Shown here: piece by piece, positions 56,455 to 64,000 of the stretch
Position numbering within the stretch: position 1 is the first letter of the stretch
How the letters are laid out: every line of letters begins with the position of its first letter
NCBI RefSeq assembly: GCF_900104115.1
Contig: NZ_FNJM01000007.1
Span: 62,001-126,000 of the forward strand
From: Clostridium gasigenes
GTDB lineage: Bacteria; Bacillota; Clostridia; Clostridiales; Clostridiaceae
Length of the DNA stretch: 64,000 nt
Reading direction: 5' to 3'
Program-made: the position numbers and the translations under genes
The notes under the pieces: generated by a model
The model's database searches: none
The model's input: only the letters and a program-made list of their open reading frames with translations
What the model was told of the DNA's origin: nothing

Positions 56455-57010
56455 GTCCTTTTGCATCCTTGTTGCCAATGCCTTTATCAGCTAAAAGCTC
56501 ATAAATTGTTTTAGAAGTAGTATCTTCAAGTGTATATCCTAAAAGTTCAACAATTTCTTTAAGATTTTCCACGTCAGATGTTTCTATTTCAATATAAGGG
56601 AATGGGCAGAAGCTTTTATCATTAATATCAATTTCAACTAAAGAATTTTTAAATTTATAGCTTTCTCTAGATTTCTTAATACATTTATGTTGCACAAGAC
56701 CAAGAGATAAATAAATTCCACGAGCCATTTCTTTATCTTCTACTATAGTTTCATTTTCTTCCATAACTTTAAAAGTACCTTGGCTTAACATTTTCTTTGT
56801 AGTCATATAATAAGTTTCTTTTCCAGATAACTTATCAATAGTAGTACGTATTCTTGCATAACCTTTAGCATTTAAAAGTCTTCCATCCTCAAAATCATAT
56901 ATATCGTTAATTTGATTTTCATCCTTAACTTTTTCTGAACCTAAGGCAACTAACTTACACCTTATATCATCAACATCAATATCTATAATTCTAGTTTCTA
57001 ATTCATTCAT
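56450..57010 (-). CDS. CYTH-domain protein (CyaB-like)
   Basis: 186 residues. The N-terminal ELETR is an ExExR/K-type CYTH signature; YARIRTT, GKETYYMTTKK, KKSRESYKF, VEIDIND and YIEIET follow at the expected spacing of tunnel-fold residues. The fold binds triphosphates with divalent metal; members include class IV adenylate cyclases and triphosphatases. Activity cannot be told here. The stop codon lies in a palindromic repeat. Confidence 0.85.
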   Translation of the reverse strand: MNELETRIIDIDVDDIRCKLVALGSEKVKDENQINDIYDFEDGRLLNAKGYARIRTTIDKLSGKETYYMTTKKMLSQGTFKVMEENETIVEDKEMARGIYLSLGLVQHKCIKKSRESYKFKNSLVEIDINDKSFCPFPYIEIETSDVENLKEIVELLGYTLEDTTSKTIYELLADKGIGNKDAKGL

Positions 57011-57185
57011 CTTCTTATCTCTCCTTAAATTTAAAAAATAATATTATTTTTATTCAATACTGAAATTGAAATTTTGAAATAGTATTATCCATCTAATACA
57101 CCTACTTTTAAGTTTATTAGCTTAAGTTTATTATAACGAAATACAATTATATAAACAATAAATTTATTATTATGTAATTTATTGA

Positions 57186-57239
57186 TATAATGAAGATTAA
57201 TAAAAGTGTTATAATGAAGATTAATAAAAGTGTTATAAT
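57186..57239 (+). promoter_or_regulatory. Tandem 24-bp repeat creating three -10-like boxes
   Basis: A 24-base unit starting ATAATGAAGATTAATAAAAG occurs twice in a row (57187-57234), placing TATAAT at 57186, 57210 and 57234 exactly 24 bases apart, upstream of an acetyltransferase gene. -35 matches are weak. Confidence 0.55.
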
Positions 57240-57277
57240 ATAAGCAAATAGGATGAAATATAAGGGGTTAAATTAAT

Positions 57278-57790
57278 ATGATTAGACACGGAGAAGAAAA
57301 AGATTTAATTAATATTTTAGAAATTTATAATGATGCTATAGTAAATACTACAGCAGTATATAATTATAAGGCTCAGACTTTAGAAGAAAGAAAAGCATGG
57401 TTTAATAATAAAATTTCTGAAGGTTATCCAGTATTTGTTTTTGAGGAAAATAATAAAGTTATAGGTTTTGCGACTTATGGCCCATTTAGACAATGGCAAG
57501 CTTATAAATATACAATAGAGCATTCTGTTTATGTAAAAAAGGAAAGTAGAGGCAAAGGAATTGGAATCTTATTATTAAAACAAATAATAAAAGATGCTAA
57601 TGAAAGGGAATTTGCAACGTTAGTTTCTTGTATTGACGCAGCTAACATTGGAAGTATTAAGATGCATGAAAAATTAGATTTTAAATATTCAGGTACAATT
57701 AAAAAAGCTGGATATAAGTTTGAAACTTGGCTTGATTTAGCATTTTATCAGTTAGATTTAGTAGGTCCTAAAGTACCTGTAGAAGATTAA
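57278..57790 (+). CDS. GNAT N-acetyltransferase, phosphinothricin-acetyltransferase-like
   Basis: 170 residues. IYNDAIVNTTAVYNYKAQTLEER and FATYGPFRQWQAYKYTIEHSVYV match the Pat/YwnH group; the acetyl-CoA loop is SRGKGIGILLL, and GSIKMHEKLDF is the usual C-terminal motif. It would acetylate an amine such as an amino-acid analogue. Monocistronic. Confidence 0.9.
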   Translation: MIRHGEEKDLINILEIYNDAIVNTTAVYNYKAQTLEERKAWFNNKISEGYPVFVFEENNKVIGFATYGPFRQWQAYKYTIEHSVYVKKESRGKGIGILLLKQIIKDANEREFATLVSCIDAANIGSIKMHEKLDFKYSGTIKKAGYKFETWLDLAFYQLDLVGPKVPVED

Positions 57791-57845
57791 AAGAACTATA
57801 AGCGTTTTACAAATTGTTAGCGTTATTATAAAATATATAAGAAAT

Positions 57846-57920
57846 AAGGCATTGTAAAATAAATAAATAGTTAAAAAAGACAAGTATACTGACTAGTTAT
57901 TTATTTCTAAATGACTAAAG
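57846..57920. repeat. Palindromic repeat, complete copy
   Basis: AAGGCATTGTAAAATAAATA with AATAGTTA faces TGACTAGTTATTTATTTCTA with AATGACTAAAG. Confidence 0.82.
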
Positions 57921-57974
57921 TGGGTAAGGACGTTAAAGTACCCTATGCGCGAAAGATTATAAGGTGGTATAAAA

Positions 57975-59015
57975 ATGGAATATGTAAATGATGTAAATAT
58001 ACAGGAAGCTGTGATCCATATATTAGATTCAGAGGCAGGAGAGCCAGTTTTAAACGAATATGCTCTTGATTTAAGTGATGATACGTATAACTTTTTATAT
58101 AGACATATAGAAAAATGTTTTAAGGATGAAGAATTAAAGTATGCTATTTTTAATCAGGAAAGAAGCATTGTTAAAGAAGTTGTTCAAGATTATTTAAATG
58201 GAATGGAAAGTGATATTATTAAATTATCACAAGAGATAGCAAGGCAGTTATTTGCAGTTATGAATGGTAATGGAAGTATACCATCTTGTGATTTAATAGT
58301 TGTTTCAATTGTTACGGATCAAGGACCTATGATAGGGTTACTTAAGATGGATTATGTTAAGAACTTTACTCATCAAATAGATTTTGTTGATAATAAAATT
58401 GGTATTGGAATAATTCCACAAGCGGCAGGGCTCCCAGGTAGTAGCCAAAGGATCCAAAAGGCTGCATTTATAAAGCCAATTAGAGAGAATGATGGATACA
58501 ATTTAATGGTTATAGATAAGCAAAAAAAGAGTAAAGATAAAGATGAATATGGAGCAAATTATTTCATTAATAACTTCTTGGGCTGTAATATTGTTAATAA
58601 CGAAAGAGATATGACTAAAACATTCGTAAAGGCAACAGAAGCTTGGACTAGAACTAATATAGTTGAAGATGCAGATAAAGCAGAAAGAATAAGAACAACA
58701 GTTAAAGCTAAGCTTAAAAAAGAAGATACAATTAATATAGAAGCGTTATCCCATGAATTGTTTAAAGAAGAACCTGAAATAAAAGAAAACTTCAATAATT
58801 TTGTTCGTGGTCATGGGTTAGATGAAGAAGTATCAATAGATAAAACTTGGGTTGAGAAAAAGCTTAAGAGAGTAAGACTTAAAGTTGATAAAGATATAGA
58901 TTTATATATAAACGAAGAAGCTTACAATGATAATACAAGGTTTGAAATCCAAAGAAATGGTGACGGAAGTATTAACATGATAATTAAGCATATTAACAAC
59001 TATATGGAAAAATAG
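57975..59015 (+). CDS. Nucleoid-associated protein (NdpA/YejK-like)
   Basis: 346 residues. Starts with VNIQEAVIHILDSEAGEPVL, typical of the 37-kDa nucleoid-associated family, and contains LLKMDYVKNFTHQID, IIPQAAGLPGSSQRIQKAAF and FINNFLGC. No membrane segment. Likely binds DNA; the physiological role is not well defined. Strong terminator downstream. Confidence 0.9.
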   Translation: MEYVNDVNIQEAVIHILDSEAGEPVLNEYALDLSDDTYNFLYRHIEKCFKDEELKYAIFNQERSIVKEVVQDYLNGMESDIIKLSQEIARQLFAVMNGNGSIPSCDLIVVSIVTDQGPMIGLLKMDYVKNFTHQIDFVDNKIGIGIIPQAAGLPGSSQRIQKAAFIKPIRENDGYNLMVIDKQKKSKDKDEYGANYFINNFLGCNIVNNERDMTKTFVKATEAWTRTNIVEDADKAERIRTTVKAKLKKEDTINIEALSHELFKEEPEIKENFNNFVRGHGLDEEVSIDKTWVEKKLKRVRLKVDKDIDLYINEEAYNDNTRFEIQRNGDGSINMIIKHINNYMEK

Positions 59016-59039
59016 TTGCTAGGGATATAAAAAATAAAA

Positions 59040-59073
59040 TTAATAATAACTAGTTATTTTTTCAAGATGACTT
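59040..59073. repeat. Palindromic repeat, right half
   Basis: AATAACTAGTTATT palindrome followed by TTTTCAAGATGACTTAG, as in the right arm of the family. Confidence 0.5.
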
Positions 59074-59101
59074 AGATTATATTTATAAAATTATATATTT
59101 T

Positions 59102-59148
59102 AAATAGGTGATATAACATAGTCATTAATGTTATATCACCTATTTTTA
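59102..59148. terminator. Terminator after the nucleoid-associated gene
   Basis: AAATAGGTGATATAACAT pairs with ATGTTATATCACCTATTT (one mismatch at most), followed by TTATG; very strong stem. Confidence 0.9.
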
Positions 59149-59179
59149 TGTTGAAACTGAATAATTTATAGTGTAAATA

Positions 59180-60439
59180 TTACCAAGTTCCTGGAAGAGC
59201 AATTAGATGTAGAGTTACATTTTGTCTACCCCAAGAAACACATTCTTCATGGCTATTTAAGTATAAATCAATTATATTTCCCTTTATAGCGCCACCGGTA
59301 TCTGAGGCTATAGCATAACCATAACCAGGTATAAGTACTTTTGAACCAAGTGGTATTACAGAAGGATCTACAGAAATGGTGCTTATACCATTTGGATCTC
59401 TTATAGGTTTTAAACCTGAAGCAGTTATAGTACCACCAGTGTAAGCAGTTGCGGACATAGCATAAGTTGCTATGTACTCACCATCTCCAGAGGTAGAATT
59501 ACCATTACCACTGTTATTATTATTATCAGTAGTACTACTATTATTACTATTATTACTATTATTACTATTATTACTATTATTATTAATTACAGCATTTTTG
59601 CTGTTTTCAATTTCTATAGCATCAATTTTAGCCTGTCCATCCAAAATAGCAGTATTAGCCAAATCTAATACATAGTCACTGCTAATTTGAGCAATTAATG
59701 ATTTTAAGGTGCTAATTGCAGACGTTAGCTCTAGCGATGTAGAACTATCTGAATTAATTATTGATAGTTGATGAGATATAAGCTTTTCTTCGTTTGCCTC
59801 AATTATTGAAGCAACATTAGCCTTTTGGGAATTAAGTTCGTTTAAACTTTCTTGTTGAGTACTTTGCTTTTCATTTACAGAAGCAAGGTCTTTTAAAGCA
59901 GATGTTTTTAAGAAGTTTAAATCTGATTGACTTTTACTTAAATCCTCTGCACCTTTAATTAAAAATGCACTTTTCTCATTAATCTCATTAATCATTTGTT
60001 TATCTAGAGATACTATTTTACTCATAGAATAGACTCTGTTAAATGCATCAAGTAGGTTGTCGGAAGTCATAATATAAATAAGCATATCTGTATTTGTATT
60101 ACTCTCATACATAGAGCGTATTCGTTTATCTAATATTTCCTGGTTTTTTTCAATATCAGCTTTAGCTTCTTCAATTTGAGAATTAATAAGCTTAATCTGT
60201 AACCCAGTTTCTTCAATTTCTGTATTAGTAGCATTAAGTTTATAGTTAATTACCTCTATTTCAATATTTAATTTACTTATTTCAGAATTTAATGTTGTTA
60301 TTGTATCATCAAGCTGCTCATACTTAACTTTACTCTCTTCAATAGCTTGAGCTGGGGTAAGTGTTGTTGCAAAGGATACATAGCTTGTATTAAAACATAA
60401 AGCTACTATAGTAGTTAATAATAAAACTTTTTTAATCAA
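59180..60439 (-). CDS. Secreted coiled-coil 3D-domain cell-wall protein
   Basis: 419 residues from TTG 60439, seven bases after GGAGG; the longer frame to 60502 has no better site. Signal peptide ending near VSFA, then a CwlO-like coiled coil (about 30-260), an Asn/Ser linker made by a 9-base tandem repeat, and a C-terminal 3D domain (MSATAYTG, GLKPIRDPNG, ASDTGGAIKGNIIDLYLNS) that carries the catalytic aspartates of lytic-transglycosylase-like enzymes. Likely acts on peptidoglycan outside the cell; the coiled coil suggests control by a partner such as FtsEX. Confidence 0.88.
   Translation of the reverse strand: MIKKVLLLTTIVALCFNTSYVSFATTLTPAQAIEESKVKYEQLDDTITTLNSEISKLNIEIEVINYKLNATNTEIEETGLQIKLINSQIEEAKADIEKNQEILDKRIRSMYESNTNTDMLIYIMTSDNLLDAFNRVYSMSKIVSLDKQMINEINEKSAFLIKGAEDLSKSQSDLNFLKTSALKDLASVNEKQSTQQESLNELNSQKANVASIIEANEEKLISHQLSIINSDSSTSLELTSAISTLKSLIAQISSDYVLDLANTAILDGQAKIDAIEIENSKNAVINNNSNNSNNSNNSNNSSTTDNNNNSGNGNSTSGDGEYIATYAMSATAYTGGTITASGLKPIRDPNGISTISVDPSVIPLGSKVLIPGYGYAIASDTGGAIKGNIIDLYLNSHEECVSWGRQNVTLHLIALPGTW
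59528..59583 (-). repeat. 9-bp tandem repeat encoding an Asn-Asn-Ser linker
   Basis: About six units of ATTATTACT (plus strand) encode an NNS tract between coiled coil and 3D domain. The unit length keeps the frame when copies are gained or lost. Confidence 0.9.
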
Positions 60440-60571
60440 AAATTGTACCTCCATTAGTGATATTAATAAAAATAAATAACATTTAATTTTATTTATATAC
60501 AACAGTATACACTACAAGGGGGTATGTTTGTCAAATTATTATGGAAAACTATAGATATATTTTAAAATAAT

Positions 60572-60606
60572 GGAAATAATTACGCTCCAGCGGTGTAATT
60601 ATTTCC
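60572..60606. repeat. GGGGTGTAA-type repeat, copy 4, full inverted form
   Basis: GGAAATAATTAC (60572-60583) and GTGTAATTATTTCC (60593-60606) form a hairpin around GCTCCAGCG. The right arm matches the gene-end copies at 16482 and 18225. It lies just after the argF stop codon and may end that transcript, although T-runs are lacking. Confidence 0.7.
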
Positions 60607-60615
60607 GCTTTTTAC

Positions 60616-61536
60616 TTATTTTAAAAGTTTAACAAGTATTGCTTTTTGAGCATGAAGTCTATTTTCAGCTTCGTTAAATATTATTTCAGAGTGTTTTTCT
60701 AGCACTTCAGTTGAAATTTCTTCTTCTCTATGGGCTGGTAAGCAGTGAAGAACTATTGCATCATTTTTTGCAAGTTTCATAAGTTGTGAATCTACTTTGA
60801 AACCTTGGAATGCTTTAATTCTTTTTGCTGATTCATCTTCCTGACCCATACTTGCCCAAACATCGGTTATAACAACATCGGCATTCTTCACAGCTTCTTT
60901 TGGACAAGTTGTTACTCTAAAGTTTACGTCCATAGATTTAGAGATTTCCTTTCCTTTTTCTATATAGTAGTTAGAAGGAGAGTAGTCTGTAGGAGAAGCA
61001 ATAGACAGGTTCATTCCAACAGTTAAAAATCCAACTATTAAGGAATTAGCCATGTTGTTCCCATCTCCAATGTAAGCCACGTTTAGACCTTCTAATATTT
61101 TTTTGTTTTCTCTTATAGTCATTAAATCAGCTAATATCTGGCATGGATGCTCATCATCTGTAAGACCATTAATTATTGGAATAGATGATGACTCTGCAAG
61201 GGTTTCTACCTCTTTTTGAGAGAAGGTTCTAATCATAATACCATCTAAATATCTTGATAATACACGTGCAGTATCTTGGATTGGTTCACCTCTACCAATT
61301 TGTAAATCCTTTGAACTTAGGAAGAGTGGATAGCCCCCAAGTTGATACATCCCAACTTCAAAAGATACTCTTGTTCTAGTAGATGATTTTTCGAAAATTA
61401 ATCCTAGGGATTTTCCCTTTAAATGATGATGTTCTATACCATGTTTCTGTTCATATTTTAATTGATCTGCAAGATTTAGTATATCTAAAATGTCCTCTTT
61501 TGAAAGATTACTCATTTTCAACAAATCTTTATTCAT
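60616..61536 (-). CDS. argF: Ornithine carbamoyltransferase
   Basis: 306 residues. Carbamoyl-phosphate site EKSSTRTRVSFEVGM, ornithine site HCLPAHREEE and DEHPCQILADLMT. Makes citrulline from ornithine; last gene of the visible arginine operon. Start follows GGGGGG. Confidence 0.97.
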   Translation of the reverse strand: MNKDLLKMSNLSKEDILDILNLADQLKYEQKHGIEHHHLKGKSLGLIFEKSSTRTRVSFEVGMYQLGGYPLFLSSKDLQIGRGEPIQDTARVLSRYLDGIMIRTFSQKEVETLAESSSIPIINGLTDDEHPCQILADLMTIRENKKILEGLNVAYIGDGNNMANSLIVGFLTVGMNLSIASPTDYSPSNYYIEKGKEISKSMDVNFRVTTCPKEAVKNADVVITDVWASMGQEDESAKRIKAFQGFKVDSQLMKLAKNDAIVLHCLPAHREEEISTEVLEKHSEIIFNEAENRLHAQKAILVKLLK

Positions 61537-61616
61537 AATTTAGCCCCCCAATTTTATTTTAAAGTCGTGCAATATGAAAATAATTAGTATTTATTTTCAT
61601 ATTATTTTGAATATAT

Positions 61617-62786
61617 TTATAATGTTTTTAAAATTTCTTCAAGTATTTTGAATCCAGCTAATATATCTACCTTTTCTATTATTAATGGAGGAAGTAATCT
61701 TACAACATTTTTACCTGCTGTTAAAACTAATAATCCTTTTTCTAAAGCTTTTTTTTGAATTAAAGCTGCATCAATAGTGGTCTCAATACCAATCATTAAA
61801 CCTGTTCCTCTAATTTCTTTTACTATTGGAAGATTTAAGTTTTCTAAAAGTCCTTTAAGAAAAGCCCCTTTATTAGTTATTTCTTTAAGAGTTGTACTAG
61901 TACATACTTCATTAAGTACAACAAGTGCACCAGCACAGGCAATAGGATTACCACCATAAGTGGTGCCGTGGTCACCTGGGGTTAATACATTAGATAATTT
62001 TTCGTTACATAAGAATCCACCAATAGGTAAACCGCCGCCTAGACCCTTGGCAATTGTAATTATATCAGGAGTTACATCTAAATGATTAAACCCAAATAAT
62101 TTACCAGTTCTGCCAATACCACATTGAACTTCATCAAATATAACTAGAATATCATTTTCATTACACATTTTAACTACTTCAGAAACAAATGAAGTATCTA
62201 AAGGAGTTATCCCGCCTTCACCTTGAATAGCTTCAAGAATAATTGCACAAACATTATTGCCTAGTTTACTTTTAAAAGAATTAATATTATTTACTTCTAC
62301 ATAATCAAAACCTTCTGGAAAAGGAAAAAAATAGTTGTGGAACTTATCTTGACCTGTAGCAGTTAAGGCTGCAAGTGTTCTTCCGTGGAAGGATTGTTTT
62401 AATGATAAGATAACATTTCTATTAATTCCATATTTATCAAAGCTATATTTACGAGCAAGTTTTATAGCTCCTTCATTTGCTTCTGCCCCAGAGTTTGAAA
62501 GAAAGACCTTGCTCATATTTGAAATATTAGTAAGGTTTTTACACAATTTAAGAGTAGTTTCATTTAAAAATATATTAGAGATATGTGCAAGAGTAGAAGC
62601 TTGCTTTGAAACGGCATCCACCCATTTTTTATTATTGTAGCCAAGGCAATTAACACCGATTCCACTAGTGAAATCTATATATTTATTATTACTATCATCA
62701 AAAACATAACATCCATCACCGTAAACCAAGTTAACGGGTAGGTAAGCGTAGGTATTCATAATACAATTACTTTCTTCATTAAACAT
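61617..62786 (-). CDS. argD: Acetylornithine aminotransferase
   Basis: 389 residues of the class III PLP transaminases. SNSGAEANEGAIKLARKYS, FHGRTLAALTATGQ, FDEVQCGIGRTGKLFG and the PLP-lysine segment IAKGLGGGLPIGGF are present. Converts N-acetylglutamate semialdehyde to acetylornithine. It is 80 bases from argF; the 160-base gap to argB holds a palindromic repeat. Confidence 0.96.
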   Translation of the reverse strand: MFNEESNCIMNTYAYLPVNLVYGDGCYVFDDSNNKYIDFTSGIGVNCLGYNNKKWVDAVSKQASTLAHISNIFLNETTLKLCKNLTNISNMSKVFLSNSGAEANEGAIKLARKYSFDKYGINRNVILSLKQSFHGRTLAALTATGQDKFHNYFFPFPEGFDYVEVNNINSFKSKLGNNVCAIILEAIQGEGGITPLDTSFVSEVVKMCNENDILVIFDEVQCGIGRTGKLFGFNHLDVTPDIITIAKGLGGGLPIGGFLCNEKLSNVLTPGDHGTTYGGNPIACAGALVVLNEVCTSTTLKEITNKGAFLKGLLENLNLPIVKEIRGTGLMIGIETTIDAALIQKKALEKGLLVLTAGKNVVRLLPPLIIEKVDILAGFKILEEILKTL

Positions 62787-62816
62787 ATTTTAAGCCCCCT
62801 TTTTATTGAGTAGGTA

Positions 62817-62910
62817 GTTAGGTATATTGAAAAAACTACTTATGGACTTTAAAATAAATAATAGACTAGCAAATTGCTCTATTATTTATTTGATAGTTAC
62901 TTAGTATACC
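62817..62910. repeat. Palindromic repeat between argB and argD
   Basis: AAATAAATAATAGA faces TCTATTATTTATTT perfectly (14 pairs) around a 13-base loop; outer GGTATATTGA and TTAGTATACC partly pair. It stands inside the arginine operon. Confidence 0.75.
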
Positions 62911-62946
62911 CATATAGTTGTAGTTCATAATATAATTTTGAATGAG

Positions 62947-63801
62947 TTAGTAAATCATAGTTCCAATTCCCTCGTTAGATAGTAGTTCTAAGATAATAGA
63001 ATGGGGTACACGTCCATCAATAATATGTGCGCGTTTAACACCCATTCTAACAGATTCAACACAACAATCTATTTTAGGAATCATCCCACCTTTTATTACT
63101 TTATCATGAAGCAGTTTTGGAACTTCGTGAAGTCTTAATACTGAAAGTAATGAATTTTCATCTGAAGGATCGATCATAACACCGGGTACATCCGTTAATA
63201 AAATTAATTTTTCAGCTTTTAATGCCGAGGCAATTTTAGCGGCACAAGTATCTGCATTAATGTTATATAAATTATTATCATCTTCCCCAAGGGCTATTGA
63301 ACCAACTACTGGAATGTAACCAGAAGACATCGCCATTTTTAAAATATCTGTATTAACAGAAGTTATTTCACCAACATATCCTAAATCATCTTCAGTAATA
63401 AGTTTTTTAGCTTTTAAAAGAGAACCGTCTATTCCACAAATACCAATTGCTTTACCACCGGATTTTTCTATTAGCTTAACTAAATCCTTATTAACTTTGC
63501 CGCCAAGAACCATTTGAACTATGTCTATAGTATTTTCATCTGTATAACGTAATCCATTTATAAATTTACTTTTTTCACCTATTCTATTTAGAAACTTAGA
63601 AATATCAGGTCCTCCACCATGAACAACAATTGGCTCAATACCTATACATTTCATAAGAATAATATCATTAATAACAGTTTCGCGAAGCTCTTCACTAATC
63701 ATTGCATTGCCACCGTATTTCACAACAATAGTTTTACCATATAGTTTTTGAATATAAGGTAAAGCCTGCATTAAAACTCTAGTATGTTCTGTATGATTCA
63801 A
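62947..63801 (-). CDS. argB: Acetylglutamate kinase
   Basis: 284 residues from a TTG start eight bases after GGGGG. VVKYGGNAM, VHGGGPDISKFLNRIG, GLRYTD and LTDVPGVM are the ATP and substrate sites. Phosphorylates N-acetylglutamate, the second arginine step. Follows argJ by 12 bases. Confidence 0.97.
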   Translation of the reverse strand: MNHTEHTRVLMQALPYIQKLYGKTIVVKYGGNAMISEELRETVINDIILMKCIGIEPIVVHGGGPDISKFLNRIGEKSKFINGLRYTDENTIDIVQMVLGGKVNKDLVKLIEKSGGKAIGICGIDGSLLKAKKLITEDDLGYVGEITSVNTDILKMAMSSGYIPVVGSIALGEDDNNLYNINADTCAAKIASALKAEKLILLTDVPGVMIDPSDENSLLSVLRLHEVPKLLHDKVIKGGMIPKIDCCVESVRMGVKRAHIIDGRVPHSIILELLSNEGIGTMIY

Positions 63802-63813
63802 AATAGTTTCCCC

Positions 63814-64000
63814 CTAACTTCTATAGTCTCCATTAATTTTCACATAATCATAACTTAAATCGCAGCCCCAAGCTACTGAAGATACATCACCATCGTTCAT
63901 ATTAACTAAAATATTTATTTCTGGCTGAAGTAATATTTCTTTGGCATGAGCTTCATCAAATTCTAAAGAACCACCTTTTGAGAATACTTTAATTTCCCCA
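63814..64000 (-). CDS. argJ: ArgJ glutamate N-acetyltransferase (C-terminal end only)
   Basis: The window cuts this gene; about 62 C-terminal codons are present, ending with VAWGCDLSYDYVKINGDYRS, the typical end of ArgJ beta chains. ArgJ recycles the acetyl group from acetylornithine to glutamate. First visible gene of the argJ-argB-argD-argF order, which is common in clostridia. Confidence 0.93.
   Translation of the reverse strand, partial: GEIKVFSKGGSLEFDEAHAKEILLQPEINILVNMNDGDVSSVAWGCDLSYDYVKINGDYRS

Overview
The window is AT-rich (roughly 28-30% GC by eye) and reads as a chromosomal segment of a spore-forming, motile member of Clostridium sensu stricto. The evidence is a GerA-type germinant receptor operon, reverse-rubrerythrin genes behind PerR-like palindromic promoters, a leu T-box, a RelQ-type alarmone synthetase, a soluble chemotaxis receptor and a YlqG/YlqH-like pair of flagellar-export relatives. 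No phage, plasmid, CRISPR array, rRNA or tRNA was seen.

Layout. 1-3.5 kb: end of gerKA, gerKC, and a GAF-GGDEF protein. 3.5-9.7 kb: tyrS, then a two-component system and two paralogous lipoproteins whose layout records a tandem duplication; scraps of tyrS and of the kinase gene lie between the lipoprotein genes. 10-13.3 kb: FliK-like and FlhB-C-like proteins and a metallophosphoesterase. 13.6-16.5 kb: a frameshifted ECF sigma factor, its DUF4179 anti-sigma partner and a lipoprotein. 16.7-21.4 kb: an AlbA_2/RecG-like regulator, then an ArsR repressor with a CoA-disulfide reductase-rhodanese-TusA-DsrE fusion. 21.4-25.1 kb: a kinase remnant, a DUF2225 protein, a chemotaxis receptor and relQ. 25.3-29.5 kb: a repeat protein, a MoxR-type AAA ATPase, a metallopeptidase/VWA protein and a membrane-anchored protein. 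29.5-38.6 kb: HesB-like protein, SAM-fold protein, leuS with T-box, small proteins, and two nearly identical rubrerythrin genes around a HAD phosphatase. 38.8-44.2 kb: a sortase-anchored surface protein and cardiolipin synthase. 44.2-54.3 kb: a complete shikimate/Phe/Tyr operon (aroF-aroB-aroA-aroC-pheA-aroE-aroK-aroQ-aroF-tyrA) preceded by its own leader. 54.4-60.4 kb: miscellaneous small genes, a nucleoid-associated protein and a 3D-domain cell-wall protein. 60.6-64 kb: argJ-argB-argD-argF on the minus strand.

Three signals are not explained by ordinary genes. First, a dispersed palindromic repeat family (about 20 intact, half or degenerate copies, typically 40-90 bp) occupies intergenic gaps throughout; its arms resemble TTAGGCAT..AAATAAATAACAAGTCA and the reverse complement. 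A second, smaller repeat supplies the stop codon of several genes. Second, the aro operon is preceded by a promoter, a 43-codon reading frame in which 13 codons specify Phe, Tyr or Trp, and an intrinsic terminator with a possible competing pairing. This is the layout of ribosome-mediated attenuation, which is unexpected in a Clostridium. Third, the VWA/metallopeptidase gene has a strong Shine-Dalgarno sequence separated from its start by a 10-bp hairpin and a ten-codon mini-ORF.

Start codons were chosen from Shine-Dalgarno spacing and family N-termini. All functional calls are from reading the sequence; no database search was run.
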